From Streptomyces sp. NBC_01445 (GTDB lineage: Bacteria > Actinomycetota > Actinomycetes > Streptomycetales > Streptomycetaceae): DNA of 64,000 nucleotides. Positions 47,587 to 57,201 of the stretch are shown here, one piece after another (the stretch's first letter is position 1; each line of letters opens with the position of its first letter). The notes below the pieces were generated by a model. That model searched no databases, was not told the DNA's origin, and worked only from the letters and a program-made list of their open reading frames with translations. The stretch is from assembly GCF_035918235.1 (NCBI RefSeq), contig NZ_CP109485.1, forward strand, positions 5,691,501 through 5,755,500, given 5' to 3'. The position numbers and the translations under genes were made by a program.

Positions 47587-49863
47587 ATGTCGGTGCACCC
47601 AGCCGCCACCGCGCCCTCCGCCGCCCCGGCGGCAGAGGTGGAACTCGCCATCGGCGGCATGACCTGCGCCTCGTGCGCCGCCCGGATCGAGAAGAAGCTG
47701 AACCGTATGGACGGCGTGGCGGCGACCGTCAACTACGCGACGGAGAAGGCGAAGGTCACCTTCGCCGACGGGGTGGCCGTGGCCGACCTGATCGCGACGG
47801 TCGAGGCCACCGGGTACACGGCCCAGGAACCGCCCGCGACCGACGAGGAGAAGGCCGAGGAGGCGGAATCGCAGGCGTCGGCCGACTCACTCGCGCCGCT
47901 CCGGCAGCGACTGATCACCGCCGTGGTGCTGGCCGTGCCCGTCGTGGCGATGGCGATGGTCCCCGCCTTCCAGTTCGAGTACTGGCAGTGGCTGTCGCTC
48001 ACGCTGACGGCACCCGTCGTGACGTACGCGGCCTGGCCCTTCCACAAGGCCGCCTTCACGAACGCGCGGCACGGCGCCGCGACGATGGACACGCTCATCT
48101 CCGTCGGGACGTCGGCCGCGTTCCTCTGGTCGGTGTGGGCGCTCTTCTTCGGAACCGCCGGCATGCCCGGCATGACGCACGCCTTCGAGCTGACCATCGC
48201 CCGCAGCGACGGCGCCGGGAACATCTACCTGGAGGCCGCCGCCGGAGTCACCGCCTTCATCCTCGCCGGGCGCTACTTCGAGGCCAGGTCCAAGCGGAAG
48301 GCCGGCGCGGCGCTCAAGGCGTTGCTCGAACTCGGGGCCAAGAACGTCACGCTCGTGCGCGAGGAAGGACGTGAAGAGACCGTCCCCGTAGCCGAGTTGA
48401 AGGTCGGCGACCGGTTCCTCGTACGGCCCGGCGAGAAGATCGCCACCGACGGCGCAGTGGTCGAGGGCGCTTCCGCCGTCGACGCCTCGATGCTGACCGG
48501 CGAGTCCGTCCCCGTGGAGGTCGCAGTCGGGGACGCCGTCACCGGCGCGACGCTGAACGTCGGCGGACGCCTCGTCGTCGAGGCCACCCGAGTCGGCGCG
48601 GACACCCAACTCGCCCGTATGGCACGTCTCGTGGAGGACGCGCAGAACGGCAAGGCCGCCGCGCAGCGCCTCGCCGACCGGATCTCCGCCGTGTTCGTGC
48701 CGGTCGTCATCGGGCTCGCGCTGGCCACGCTCGGGTTCTGGCTCGGCAACGGCGCCGGGATCACGGCCGCCTTCACCGCGGCCGTCGCCGTCCTCATCAT
48801 CGCCTGCCCCTGCGCCCTGGGCCTCGCCACACCGACGGCGCTGATGGTCGGCACGGGGCGCGGCGCGCAGCTCGGCATCCTCATCAAGGGCCCGGAGGTC
48901 CTGGAGACCACGCGGGCGGTCGACACGATCGTCCTGGACAAGACCGGAACGGTCACGACCGGCCGGATGACGCTGCTCGCCACACACGTGGCGGACGGCA
49001 CGGACGCAGGTGAAGTCCTGCGTGTCGCGGGGGCGTTGGAGCACTCCTCGGAGCACCCGATCGCGCAGGCCATCGCGGACGGGGCCCGCGAGAAGGTGGG
49101 CGAGCTCGGCGCCGTCGAGGACTTCGCGAACCTTCCCGGGCTCGGCGTGCAGGGCATCGTGGACGGCCACGCCGTACTCGTCGGCCGCGAAAAGCTCCTC
49201 GCCGAGTGGGAGATCCGTCTGCCGGTGGAGCTGGAGCGCGCCAAGGCGGAGGCCGAGGCGGCGGGGCGCACGGCCGTCGCGGTGGCCTGGGACGGGGAGG
49301 CCAGGGCGGTCCTCGAAGTCGCGGACGCGGTGAAGGAGACCAGCGCGGAAGCGGTACGGCGACTGCGGGGCCTCGGCCTGACACCCATCCTCCTCACCGG
49401 CGACAACGAAGCCGTGGCGCGTTCGGTGGCCGCCGAGGTCGGCATCGACGAGGTGATCGCGGAGGTCATGCCGCAGGACAAGGTCGACGTGGTGAAGAGG
49501 CTTCAGGGCGAAGGGCGTTCCGTGGCCATGGTCGGTGACGGCGTCAACGACGCGGCGGCCCTGGCGCAGGCCGACCTCGGGCTCGCGATGGGCACGGGCA
49601 CGGACGCGGCGATCGAGGCCGGCGACCTGACGCTGGTCCGGGGCGACCTGAGGGCGGCGGCCGACGCGATCCGCCTGTCCCGGCGGACGCTGGGGACGAT
49701 CCGCACCAACCTGTTCTGGGCGTTCGCCTACAACGTCGGCGCGCTGCCGCTGGCCGCGGCGGGCCTGCTGAACCCGATGATCGCGGGCGCGGCGATGGCG
49801 TTCTCGTCGGTGTTCGTCGTGGGCAACAGCCTGCGCCTGAGGAACTTCAGGCCGCAGTCGTAG
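47587..49863 (+). CDS. copA: Copper-exporting P1B-type ATPase
   Basis: 758 residues. One N-terminal metal-binding domain with GGMTCASC (Cys27, Cys30), eight membrane helices, the transport-site CPC at 407-409 in [11 protein letters not shown], the phosphorylated Asp451 in DKTGT, actuator TGES ([10 protein letters not shown]), the HP motif SSEHPIAQA, and [16 protein letters not shown]. The CPC motif plus NA/YN-type C-terminal helices mark Cu(I) export. Divergent from the His-rich secreted protein with CsoR boxes upstream. No copZ chaperone follows; a terminator does. Confidence 0.95.
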   Translation: MSVHPAATAPSAAPAAEVELAIGGMTCASCAARIEKKLNRMDGVAATVNYATEKAKVTFADGVAVADLIATVEATGYTAQEPPATDEEKAEEAESQASADSLAPLRQRLITAVVLAVPVVAMAMVPAFQFEYWQWLSLTLTAPVVTYAAWPFHKAAFTNARHGAATMDTLISVGTSAAFLWSVWALFFGTAGMPGMTHAFELTIARSDGAGNIYLEAAAGVTAFILAGRYFEARSKRKAGAALKALLELGAKNVTLVREEGREETVPVAELKVGDRFLVRPGEKIATDGAVVEGASAVDASMLTGESVPVEVAVGDAVTGATLNVGGRLVVEATRVGADTQLARMARLVEDAQNGKAAAQRLADRISAVFVPVVIGLALATLGFWLGNGAGITAAFTAAVAVLIIACPCALGLATPTALMVGTGRGAQLGILIKGPEVLETTRAVDTIVLDKTGTVTTGRMTLLATHVADGTDAGEVLRVAGALEHSSEHPIAQAIADGAREKVGELGAVEDFANLPGLGVQGIVDGHAVLVGREKLLAEWEIRLPVELERAKAEAEAAGRTAVAVAWDGEARAVLEVADAVKETSAEAVRRLRGLGLTPILLTGDNEAVARSVAAEVGIDEVIAEVMPQDKVDVVKRLQGEGRSVAMVGDGVNDAAALAQADLGLAMGTGTDAAIEAGDLTLVRGDLRAAADAIRLSRRTLGTIRTNLFWAFAYNVGALPLAAAGLLNPMIAGAAMAFSSVFVVGNSLRLRNFRPQS

Positions 49864-49873
49864 GAATGAGCAA

Positions 49874-49906
49874 CAGGGCCCGTCCACACACCGTGGACGG
49901 GCCCTG
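49874..49906. terminator. Bidirectional terminator between copA and the XPB helicase gene
   Basis: Fourteen-base perfect arms CAGGGCCCGTCCAC / complement, loop ACACC, 11 nt after copA and 12 nt from the convergent stop. Confidence 0.92.
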
Positions 49907-49917
49907 CTTGCTGATGG

Positions 49918-51570
49918 TCAGCTGCCCTGCTCGCCCGCGAGGAGCTCGTCGGCGTCGACGATCCGGTACGCGTAGCCCTGCTCGGCGAGGAAGCGCTGGC
50001 GGTGGGCCGCGAAGTCCTGGTCGATGGTGTCGCGGGCGACGACGGAGTAGAAGCGGGCCTCGTGCCCGTCGGCCTTCGGGCGCAGGACCCGGCCGAGGCG
50101 CTGTGCCTCCTCCTGCCGGGACCCGAAGGTGCCGGACACCTGGATCGCGACCGTGGCCTCGGGCAGGTCGATCGAGAAGTTGGCGACCTTGGACACGACG
50201 AGGACGGAGATCTCGCCGTTGCGGAACGCGTCGAACAGCTTCTCGCGCTGGGCGTTGCTGGTCTCGCCCTTGATGACGGGGGCGTCCAGATGCTCGCCCA
50301 GCTCGTCGAGCTGGTCGATGTACTGCCCGATGACGAGGGTCTGCTCACCCTGGTGCTTGCGCACGAGGGCCTCCGTCACCTTCCGCTTGGTCGCGGTGGT
50401 GGCGCAGAAGCGGTACTTCTCCTCGGCCTCCGCGGTCGCGTAGGCGAGCCGCTCGCTGTCGGTCAGATTGACGCGTACCTCGACACAGTCGGCGGGCGCG
50501 ATGTAACCCTGGGCCTCGATCTCCTTCCACGGAGCGTCGAAGCGCTTGGGGCCGATCAGCGAGAAGACGTCCGACTCGCGCCCGTCCTCACGCACCAGCG
50601 TCGCGGTGAGGCCGAGGCGCCGCCGGGCCTGGAGGTCGGCGGTGAACTTGAAGACGGGAGCGGGCAGCAGATGCACCTCGTCATAGATCACGAGCCCCCA
50701 GTCGCGGGAGTCGAAGAGCTCCAGATGCGGATAGATGCCCTTCCGCTTCGTGGTCAGCACCTGATACGTGGCGATGGTGACGGGCCGGATCTCCTTCTTC
50801 GTCCCGCTGTACTCGCCGATCTCGTCCTCGGTCAGGCTCGTCCGCTTGACCAGCTCGTGCTTCCACTGCCGGGCGGAGACCGTGTTGGTGACGAGGATGA
50901 GCGTCGTCGCCTTGGCCTCGGCCATCGCGCCGGCGCCCACCAGCGTCTTACCGGCGCCACAGGGCAGCACGACCACGCCGGACCCGCCGTGCCAGAAGCC
51001 CTCGACGGCCTGCTTCTGGTAGGGGCGCAGCGCCCAGCCGTCCTCCGCGAGTTCGATCTGGTGCGCCTCGCCGTCCACGTAACCGGCGAGGTCCTCGGCG
51101 GGCCACCCCAGCTTGAGGAGCGTCTGCTTGATCTGGCCGCGCTCCGAGGGGTGCACGGCGACGGTGTCCGCGTCGATGCGGGCGCCGACCAGCGGGGCCA
51201 CGCGCTTGGAACGGAGGATCTCCTCGAGCACCGGCCGGTCCGTGGTGGTCAGGACGAGGCCGTGCGCCGGGTGCTTGGACAGCGTGAGACGCCCGTACCG
51301 GTCCATGGTCTCGGCGATGTCGACCAGGAGCGCGTGCGGGACGGGGTAGCGGCTGTACTCGACGAGGGCGTCCACGACCTGCTCGGCGTCGTGGCCGGCG
51401 GCCCGCGCGTTCCACAGCCCGAGCGGCGTCAGCCGGTAGGTGTGGATGTGCTCCGGGGCGCGCTCCAGCTCGGCGAAGGGCGCGATGGCGCGACGGCAGG
51501 CGTCGGCCTGGTCGTGGTCGACCTCCAGGAGCAGCGTCTTGTCACTCTGGACGATGAGCGGTCCGTTCAC
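49918..51570 (-). CDS. xpb: XPB/Ssl2-type DNA helicase
   Basis: 550 residues from the GTG reading VNGPLIVQSDKTLLLEV with AAGGG 7 nt upstream. N-terminal damage-recognition-like region about 1-180 (helicase-associated, EHIHTYRLTPLGLWNARAAG). SF2 core: RPYQKQAV (Q motif area), LPCGAGKTL (Walker A), IYDEVHLL (DEVH box), LGLTATLVREDGRE, and the second RecA domain ending QRLGRVLRPK (motif VI), with the RED motif present. Bacterial XPB unwinds 3' to 5' in repair; common in actinobacteria. The adjacent gene shares the helicase-associated architecture. Confidence 0.93.
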   Translation of the reverse strand: MNGPLIVQSDKTLLLEVDHDQADACRRAIAPFAELERAPEHIHTYRLTPLGLWNARAAGHDAEQVVDALVEYSRYPVPHALLVDIAETMDRYGRLTLSKHPAHGLVLTTTDRPVLEEILRSKRVAPLVGARIDADTVAVHPSERGQIKQTLLKLGWPAEDLAGYVDGEAHQIELAEDGWALRPYQKQAVEGFWHGGSGVVVLPCGAGKTLVGAGAMAEAKATTLILVTNTVSARQWKHELVKRTSLTEDEIGEYSGTKKEIRPVTIATYQVLTTKRKGIYPHLELFDSRDWGLVIYDEVHLLPAPVFKFTADLQARRRLGLTATLVREDGRESDVFSLIGPKRFDAPWKEIEAQGYIAPADCVEVRVNLTDSERLAYATAEAEEKYRFCATTATKRKVTEALVRKHQGEQTLVIGQYIDQLDELGEHLDAPVIKGETSNAQREKLFDAFRNGEISVLVVSKVANFSIDLPEATVAIQVSGTFGSRQEEAQRLGRVLRPKADGHEARFYSVVARDTIDQDFAAHRQRFLAEQGYAYRIVDADELLAGEQGS

Positions 51571-51688
51571 GTGTATCCCTTCCACCGCGCTCCGCGAGGC
51601 GCGGGGCCAAACGTCCAGTGTGCCGCATGACGCGTACGAACCGCGTACGGTCGGCGGCCGACGGGACGTGGGGGCACGGACCCCGGCG

Positions 51689-54208
51689 TCAGGCCTCGGC
51701 CTCCAGCTCGGCCACCCCGGTCACCCGGTGCAGCGGATACGTCCGCACCTCGTCCGCCGTGTGGTCGTACGCGGTGACGAACCCGCCCTCGACCCGGATC
51801 GGGGCGATCACGCGCTGGCTGGCGGAGCCCTCCGCGTTCACATAGCCGATCCACACGGCCTCACCCGTCAGGACGGCCGCCTGCATCGTGGCCAGCGTGT
51901 CCGCCGCGCTGGTACGGGGAAGCGCCCCGCTCTGCTCGCCCGGCGCGTGCTTGCGCGGTGTCGTGGAGGCGAGGTCACCCGCGCGGATCGCGCGCACGGC
52001 GGCGGTCAGGAGCGTGCCGTCCGGGACGGGCGGCCCCTCCGGGACGGGCTCGGGGGCGCTGCGCGGCGGAGTGCGGCGGGCGTGGGCGCGGGTGATCAGC
52101 ACATCGCCCTCGGGACTCTCCGCGGCGGGCGCGAACCCCATCTGCCGCAGGCCCTCCAGGAGCGCCGCGGGGTCGGCCTGCGCGGCGAGGACGGTCGGCG
52201 CGAGCCGCCGCAGGCGCAGGGCGGCGGAGCGCTTGTCGGCGAGGATCTCGCCCAGGAGTACGTCGTCGTCGCAGCGCACGTACGCGGAGGCGGCGCCGAT
52301 GCGCAGATGCCCGTGCTTACGGGCCACGTCGTCGATGAGGTACGCGAGGGGCTGCGGGACGGGCGTACGGGAGTGCGTGTTCAGGAAGTCGTGCAGGTCG
52401 GAGGCGGTGCGGCCGGAGTCGAGTGCGCGCCGTACGGACCCGGGCGTGAACCGGTAGACGGTCGCGCCGCCCTTGGACTCCACGTCGGCGAGGACGGAGA
52501 GCGCCTCGGCGAGGGGCCGTTCCAGGGGCCCGGGGGCGACCGCGGTCAGGTCGGCCTGAAGAAGGACATGGTCCAGCGGCTCGGGCAGCAGCGGAGCGAG
52601 CAGAGCGACGGCGGCCGCCTCCGCAGCAGTCGTCACACCGCCCTCAAGAAGTGCCCGCCCGTGCTCGGACAGGGCACCCCGACCCGTGAAGCCGAGCAGT
52701 TCCGCCTCCGTGAGGGTCCACCGGGCGATGCGGGCGCGCAGGTCGTCGGGGTCACCGGCCTCGTCGGAGGAGGCGGCGGCGCCGCGCAGGGGCCGCTCCC
52801 AGCGGAGCCGGGCGAGGAGGGTCTCGGGGTCGGGGGAGGCGCCTTCGGGCAGCTCGGAGAGGAGCGCGAGCACGCGGCGGCGGACCTCCGGAGCGGCGGA
52901 GCGGTCGAGGTGCGGCCCGAGCACGGAGAGGGTGCGCCCGGCCGCGGAGACGGCGACGGCGCCGTCGCGCCCGCCGACCAGGCCGGAGGTGCGGGTGGCG
53001 GGGAGCCAGGCGGCGACGAGCCGCGCCCAGCGGTCGGCGGCGGGCTGCTCCAGCCAGTCGTCGTAGGCGGGCGTCGCGGCGTACTGCTCGTCGGCCTCGC
53101 CGTCGGACGCGATGAGCCCGGCGGCGTAGGCGAGTTCGACCCAGAACGCGGCGAGGGGCTCGGTGGTGTCGAGGGCGGCGGCGGTGCGCTTGAGGTCGCG
53201 CACGCTGAGCCCCCCGGCGCGGAGAACGGCGGGCCCGCCCTCGTCCCAGTCCTTGAGCAACTCCTCGACGGTGGCGAGCGCGGTGTAGGCCTGCCCGGCG
53301 CCGGTCGCGTTCACGACGGTGGGGCGGTGGGTGGCGGCGGGTTCGACGGCGGGGGGTACGGGTTCCAGGGCGCGGTGGGCGCGTCCGCCGCGCAGGTGGA
53401 GGGCGGCCTCGCGGGGCAGCACGACGGTCCCGGGCGCCGTCGGCAGGAGGAGTCCGCGGTCGAGGAGCCAGCGCAGATGGGCGGCGGGCTCGGCGGTGAC
53501 CTGGCCGTAGGGCGGGCCCCAGACGAGCCGGGAGAGGACCTCGACGGCGTCCGCGGGCGCCTCGTCGAGGAGGGCCGACATGCGCGGCCGGTCGGTGAAG
53601 AGCGCGGTCAGCGAGGCGACGGCGGAGACCGGGTCGTGCGTGGAGGCGAGGCCCGCGGCCGTCACGATCTCCTGGACACGGCCGGGGGACATGCCCGAGG
53701 TGGCCTCGGCGACGGTGGGGCCGAGGCCGGTGGGGGAGGGCCGCTGTGGCGCGGGGGCGAGCAGCTCACGGGCGGTGCGCACGAGGCGGAGCCGGTCGTC
53801 GGGCCCCCAGAGCAGGGCCTGTTCGCGCAGGGCGGCGACGGCGTGCGGCAGAGCGGCGGAGACCGTACGGGCGTCCACGCCCGCGTCGTCCCCCTCGTCC
53901 CCGGCGAGCAGAGCGAGGAGGGTGCCGTATGTGGTGGGGTCCGGGGCGACGGCCAGCGCCTCCGCGGTCTGGAGCGTGAAGCGGTCCAGGTGCTCGAGCG
54001 CACGGATCACGGACGCGCGGGTGCCCGCACGGGTGGCGAGCTGCGTGAGGTCGCCGGGAACAGGGTTGAGCAGATCGGGGCGGGCGCGCAGGAGTGCGCC
54101 GAGGGAGGCGTCGTCGCGGGCGCGCAACGCCTCGGCGAGGGACCGGGGGGCCGTACTCCCCGCCCCGCTCCCGTCCTCGGCGGCGCGGTCCGGCTCGTGA
54201 GTGCTCAT
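51689..54208 (-). CDS. Helicase-associated-domain protein (XPB-like N-terminal module, no helicase core)
   Basis: 839 residues from the ATG reading MSTHEPDRAAEDG. Leu/Ala-rich repeats of winged-helix type fill about 20-550 (SLAEALRARDDASLGALLRARPDLL; LDRFTLQTAEALAV). A C-terminal part from about 590 resembles the helicase_C_3/XPB N-terminal domain (ADLTAVAPGPLERPLAEALSVLADVESKGGATVYRFTPGSVRRAL...LAYLIDDVARKHGHLRIG). A WYL-like end follows (AVWIGYVNAEGSASQRVIAPIRVEGGFVTAYDH). No Walker motifs, so not a helicase itself. 118 nt upstream of xpb on the same strand: likely a partner. Longer open frames to 55342 are shadows of the divergent gene. Confidence 0.83.
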   Translation of the reverse strand: MSTHEPDRAAEDGSGAGSTAPRSLAEALRARDDASLGALLRARPDLLNPVPGDLTQLATRAGTRASVIRALEHLDRFTLQTAEALAVAPDPTTYGTLLALLAGDEGDDAGVDARTVSAALPHAVAALREQALLWGPDDRLRLVRTARELLAPAPQRPSPTGLGPTVAEATSGMSPGRVQEIVTAAGLASTHDPVSAVASLTALFTDRPRMSALLDEAPADAVEVLSRLVWGPPYGQVTAEPAAHLRWLLDRGLLLPTAPGTVVLPREAALHLRGGRAHRALEPVPPAVEPAATHRPTVVNATGAGQAYTALATVEELLKDWDEGGPAVLRAGGLSVRDLKRTAAALDTTEPLAAFWVELAYAAGLIASDGEADEQYAATPAYDDWLEQPAADRWARLVAAWLPATRTSGLVGGRDGAVAVSAAGRTLSVLGPHLDRSAAPEVRRRVLALLSELPEGASPDPETLLARLRWERPLRGAAASSDEAGDPDDLRARIARWTLTEAELLGFTGRGALSEHGRALLEGGVTTAAEAAAVALLAPLLPEPLDHVLLQADLTAVAPGPLERPLAEALSVLADVESKGGATVYRFTPGSVRRALDSGRTASDLHDFLNTHSRTPVPQPLAYLIDDVARKHGHLRIGAASAYVRCDDDVLLGEILADKRSAALRLRRLAPTVLAAQADPAALLEGLRQMGFAPAAESPEGDVLITRAHARRTPPRSAPEPVPEGPPVPDGTLLTAAVRAIRAGDLASTTPRKHAPGEQSGALPRTSAADTLATMQAAVLTGEAVWIGYVNAEGSASQRVIAPIRVEGGFVTAYDHTADEVRTYPLHRVTGVAELEAEA

Positions 54209-54349
54209 CCGGGCCACGGTAGCGCCTGACCGGCCCGCCGGGCGGTGGCCCCGCTGGGCCCGGAAGAGGCCCCCGGTGCCGCGCCGGGCACGGTAACGTC
54301 GTAAAACGGGTGAACGAACCGTCAACACCACCACCCCGGAGGGCACTTC

Positions 54350-55351
54350 GTGGGGATCGAGAGCGATCAGCTCGTCTTCGACTATCTGAGCCGGGTCGGC
54401 GACCTGGCCCAGCAGCGTCAGCTGCCCTCCGGCACGCGGATGCGCCTGGTGTCGGAGCTGCGCAACGAGATCGAGACGCGGCGCGCGAAAACGACGGTGG
54501 ACAGCCCGGCCGCGGTGCGCCGGATCCTGGAGCGCCTCGGCACGCCGGACGAGGTGGTGATGGGCGCGGGCAGGGGCCGCGGCCCGGCGGAGCCGGAGGC
54601 GCCGCGGGCGGCGGTGCCCGTGCAGAGGTCGAAGGAGCAGCGGCCCAAGGAGCCCCGTCCGAAGGGCCTTCGGCGGATCGTGCCGGGCCCGCGCACGGAG
54701 CCGCAGGAGGACGAAGAGGTGCGGGACGCGCCGTCGCCGCCGCATCTGGCGGGGACGGACGAGCTGGGGGAGCCGGGTTCGGAGCCGGACTGGTGGCGCG
54801 TGGACAGCAGCCCGTTCGGCGTTGCGGACACCGTGCCGGGGTTCGTGGGCGGCGTCGAGATCCCGGAGATACTCAAGCCGCCGGGCAAGGACGACCCGCG
54901 CCTGCCCAAGGCACGCAGGGCCGCGGCCGGGACGGAGGACGAACTCCCGGACGACGAGCCGGAGACGGGCACGGAGAAGACGCTCCGGGGGCGCCGCCTC
55001 CCGACCCTGCCCGGCCGGCCGAACCCACTCCTGCTGCTCGCCGCCGCGCTCCTCGTGGCCGGCGCGGTCATGGGCAACTGGTTCGCGCTGGGCCTCGGCT
55101 GGATCATCGCGTACGCGTCGCGGCGCCTCAGCGAGGGCGAGTCGAAGGTGGCCGTGCTGTGGCTGCCGGGGCTCGCGGTGACGGCCGGGCTCGTGTGGCT
55201 GTGGGGCCGCAACACCGGGCGGTGGGGCGAGCCGATCGCGGACGGGCGGATGAGCGACGCGATCGGCGCGACGTGGCCGTGGGTGGTGCGGGGGGCGGCC
55301 GTCGCCTCCGCGCTCTTCGTGGTGTGGAGATCGCAGCGGCAACGGCCTTGA
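54350..55351 (+). CDS. Membrane protein with an N-terminal HAAS-like domain
   Basis: 333 residues from a GTG with GGAGGGCAC upstream. Residues about 8-72 (VFDYLSRVGDLAQQRQLPSGTRMRLVSELRNEIETRR...AAVRRILERLGTPDEVV) look like the HAAS/DUF1700 helical domain. A long Pro/Glu/Arg-rich linker (75-225) follows. Then about four membrane helices (NPLLLLAAALLVAGAVMG; WFALGLGWIIAYASRRL; VAVLWLPGLAVTAGLVWLWG; VVRGAAVASALFVVW). Function unknown. Divergent from the helicase-associated gene. Confidence 0.78.
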   Translation: MGIESDQLVFDYLSRVGDLAQQRQLPSGTRMRLVSELRNEIETRRAKTTVDSPAAVRRILERLGTPDEVVMGAGRGRGPAEPEAPRAAVPVQRSKEQRPKEPRPKGLRRIVPGPRTEPQEDEEVRDAPSPPHLAGTDELGEPGSEPDWWRVDSSPFGVADTVPGFVGGVEIPEILKPPGKDDPRLPKARRAAAGTEDELPDDEPETGTEKTLRGRRLPTLPGRPNPLLLLAAALLVAGAVMGNWFALGLGWIIAYASRRLSEGESKVAVLWLPGLAVTAGLVWLWGRNTGRWGEPIADGRMSDAIGATWPWVVRGAAVASALFVVWRSQRQRP

Positions 55352-55363
55352 AGAGAGAGGCTG

Positions 55364-56341
55364 TCAGGCGGTCAGGTCCTTCTGGAACTCGTCGAGGATC
55401 TGGTGCGCGGCGGTGTAGCCGATGCCCGCGATCCACAGGTTGTCGTCGACCTTGAAGACCTTGCCGTCCTCGGACGCCCTGAGGTTCTTCCACAGGCCGC
55501 TCTTCATCGTCTCTGTCGCCTTGGCCTTGCCCGGGTCGCCGTAGGTCGAGGTGAAGATGACGTCCGCGTCCGCGAGGTCGACCTTCTCGGGGCTCACGTC
55601 GTACGAGAACCCGTCCTTGGCCTTGTCGGTGATGGCGGGGCGGCCGACGCCGAGGTCGGCGAGGATCGAGCCGATGTAGTTCTGCTTGCCGTAAATGCGG
55701 ATGTCGGCGCCCTCGACGAAGCGGACGAAGTTGATGTCCGTCGCGGCGGCCTTCTCCTTGCCGCCGATCGCGGCGGTCACCTTCGCGACGTGCGCGTCGT
55801 AGTCGGCGATGACCTTCTTCGCCTCGGCCTTCCTGCCGAGCGCGTCGGCGTGGACCTGGAAGTTCTCCTTCCAGGCGGTGCCGGTGGACTCCGTCATCAC
55901 GGTCGGGGCGATGGCGCTGAGCTGCTTGTAGCGGGCGCCGTCGCGGACCTTGCTGGTGAGGATGAGGTCGGGCTTGAGGGCGGCGACGGCCTCCATGTCG
56001 GGGTTGGCGATCTCGCCGACCTCCTTGATGCCCTTCACCTCGTCTCCGGGCAGGTAGGACGGGAAGCCCGCCTCCGTCGCCGCGTGCGTCGCGCCGACGG
56101 GCTTCACGCCGAGGGTGAGCGCGGAGTCGAGCTCGCCGGTGTCCAGGACGACGACGCGCGTGGGGTGTTCGGGCACCTTCACGTCACCCATCGCCGTACT
56201 CACTGTGTGCGTCTTCCGGGATGTCGGGGCAGCCGCGTCGGAGCCGGAGTCCCCGTCGGACGAGCCGCAGGCGGTCAGGGCCAGGGCGCCGGTCAGGACG
56301 AGTGCTCCGGCGGTGAGGGCGCGATGATCGCTGCGGGTCAT
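55364..56341 (-). CDS. Iron-siderophore ABC-transporter binding lipoprotein (FecB/FepB type)
   Basis: 325 residues. Lipobox ALTACGSS (Cys about 25). FecB-like domain: HPTRVVVLDTGELDSALTLGVKPVGAT, VGEIANPDMEAVAALKPDLILTSKVRDGARYKQLSAIAPTV, and the C-terminal lobe ILADLGVGRPA...LADADVIFTSTYGDP. It binds a ferric siderophore outside the membrane. Last gene of the four-gene operon; its ATG overlaps the ATPase stop (ATGA). Placement of the binding protein last is unusual but common in this Streptomyces cluster type. Confidence 0.92.
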   Translation of the reverse strand: MTRSDHRALTAGALVLTGALALTACGSSDGDSGSDAAAPTSRKTHTVSTAMGDVKVPEHPTRVVVLDTGELDSALTLGVKPVGATHAATEAGFPSYLPGDEVKGIKEVGEIANPDMEAVAALKPDLILTSKVRDGARYKQLSAIAPTVMTESTGTAWKENFQVHADALGRKAEAKKVIADYDAHVAKVTAAIGGKEKAAATDINFVRFVEGADIRIYGKQNYIGSILADLGVGRPAITDKAKDGFSYDVSPEKVDLADADVIFTSTYGDPGKAKATETMKSGLWKNLRASEDGKVFKVDDNLWIAGIGYTAAHQILDEFQKDLTA

Positions 56342-57201
56342 GAGGCTGCCTTCCGGGAGAGGGAGTCGGACGGGGCGTCGGGCCGGGCAACGGACCGTTC
56401 GCCGGGCCGGGCGTCGGCCTGCCAGGGCGCGCCCGGCACGATCAGCGGGGAGCCGGTCACCGGGTCGGGGACGACCACGCAGTCCAGGCCGAACACCTCC
56501 CGTACGAGGTCCGCCGTGACGATCTCGGCGGGCGGGCCCTCGGCGACGATGCGGCCGGACTTCATGGCGACGAGGTGGTCGGCGTAGCGCGCCGCCTGGT
56601 TGAGGTCGTGCAGGACGAGGACGACGGTGCGGTCCTTGTCGTGGTTCAACTGGCGTACGAGGTCGAGGACTTCGACCTGGTGGGCGATGTCGAGATATGT
56701 GGTCGGCTCGTCGAGGAGCAGCAGTTCGGTCTCCTGGGCGAGCGCCATGGCGATCCAGACGCGCTGGCGCTGGCCGCCGGAGAGCTCGTCGACGGAGCGG
56801 TCGGCGAGGGCCGCGACGTCGGTGCGTTCCATGGCCTCGGTGACGGCGCGCTCGTCGGCGTCGGACCACTGCTGCCACCAGTGCTGGTGGGGTTGGCGGC
56901 CGCGGGCCACGAGGTCGGCGACGGTGATCGCCTCGGGCGCCACGGGCGTCTGCGGCAGCAGCCCGATCTGCTGGGCGATCTTCTTGGTGGGCAGCTTGGT
57001 GAGCGCTTCACCGTCGAGGAGCACGGAGCCGCTCTTCGGCTTGAGGAGCCGGCCGAGGGCGCGCAGCGTGGTCGACTTGCCGCAGGCGTTGGGTCCGACG
57101 ATGACGGTGACGCGGCCGTCGGGGACGGCGAGGTCGAGGTCGTGGACGACGGTGCGGTCCTCGTAGGCGAGGGTGAGCGCGCTGGTGCTGAGCCGGGTCA
57201 C
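56338..57201 (-). CDS. Siderophore ABC-transporter ATPase (FepC type)
   Basis: 287 residues from the GTG reading VTRLSTSALTLAYEDR. Walker A GPNACGKSTTL near 40, Q-loop GLLPQTPVAPE, signature ELSGGQRQRVWIAMAL, Walker B LLLLDEPTTYLDIAHQVEVL, and H-loop LVLHDLNQAARYADHLVAM. The Pro/Arg-rich C-terminal 35 residues extend past the usual FepC end. Overlaps both neighbours by 4 nt, so the operon is tightly coupled. Confidence 0.95.
   Translation of the reverse strand: MTRLSTSALTLAYEDRTVVHDLDLAVPDGRVTVIVGPNACGKSTTLRALGRLLKPKSGSVLLDGEALTKLPTKKIAQQIGLLPQTPVAPEAITVADLVARGRQPHQHWWQQWSDADERAVTEAMERTDVAALADRSVDELSGGQRQRVWIAMALAQETELLLLDEPTTYLDIAHQVEVLDLVRQLNHDKDRTVVLVLHDLNQAARYADHLVAMKSGRIVAEGPPAEIVTADLVREVFGLDCVVVPDPVTGSPLIVPGAPWQADARPGERSVARPDAPSDSLSRKAAS

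Noticed and set aside
47887..49887. A 666-residue open frame antisense to copA
   Set aside because: Shadow of copA; no domain features.
51689..55342. A 1217-residue reading of the helicase-associated gene starting at 55342
   Set aside because: The upstream 378 residues are Arg/Pro/His-rich and antisense to the HAAS-domain membrane protein; the ATG at 54208 is the plausible start.
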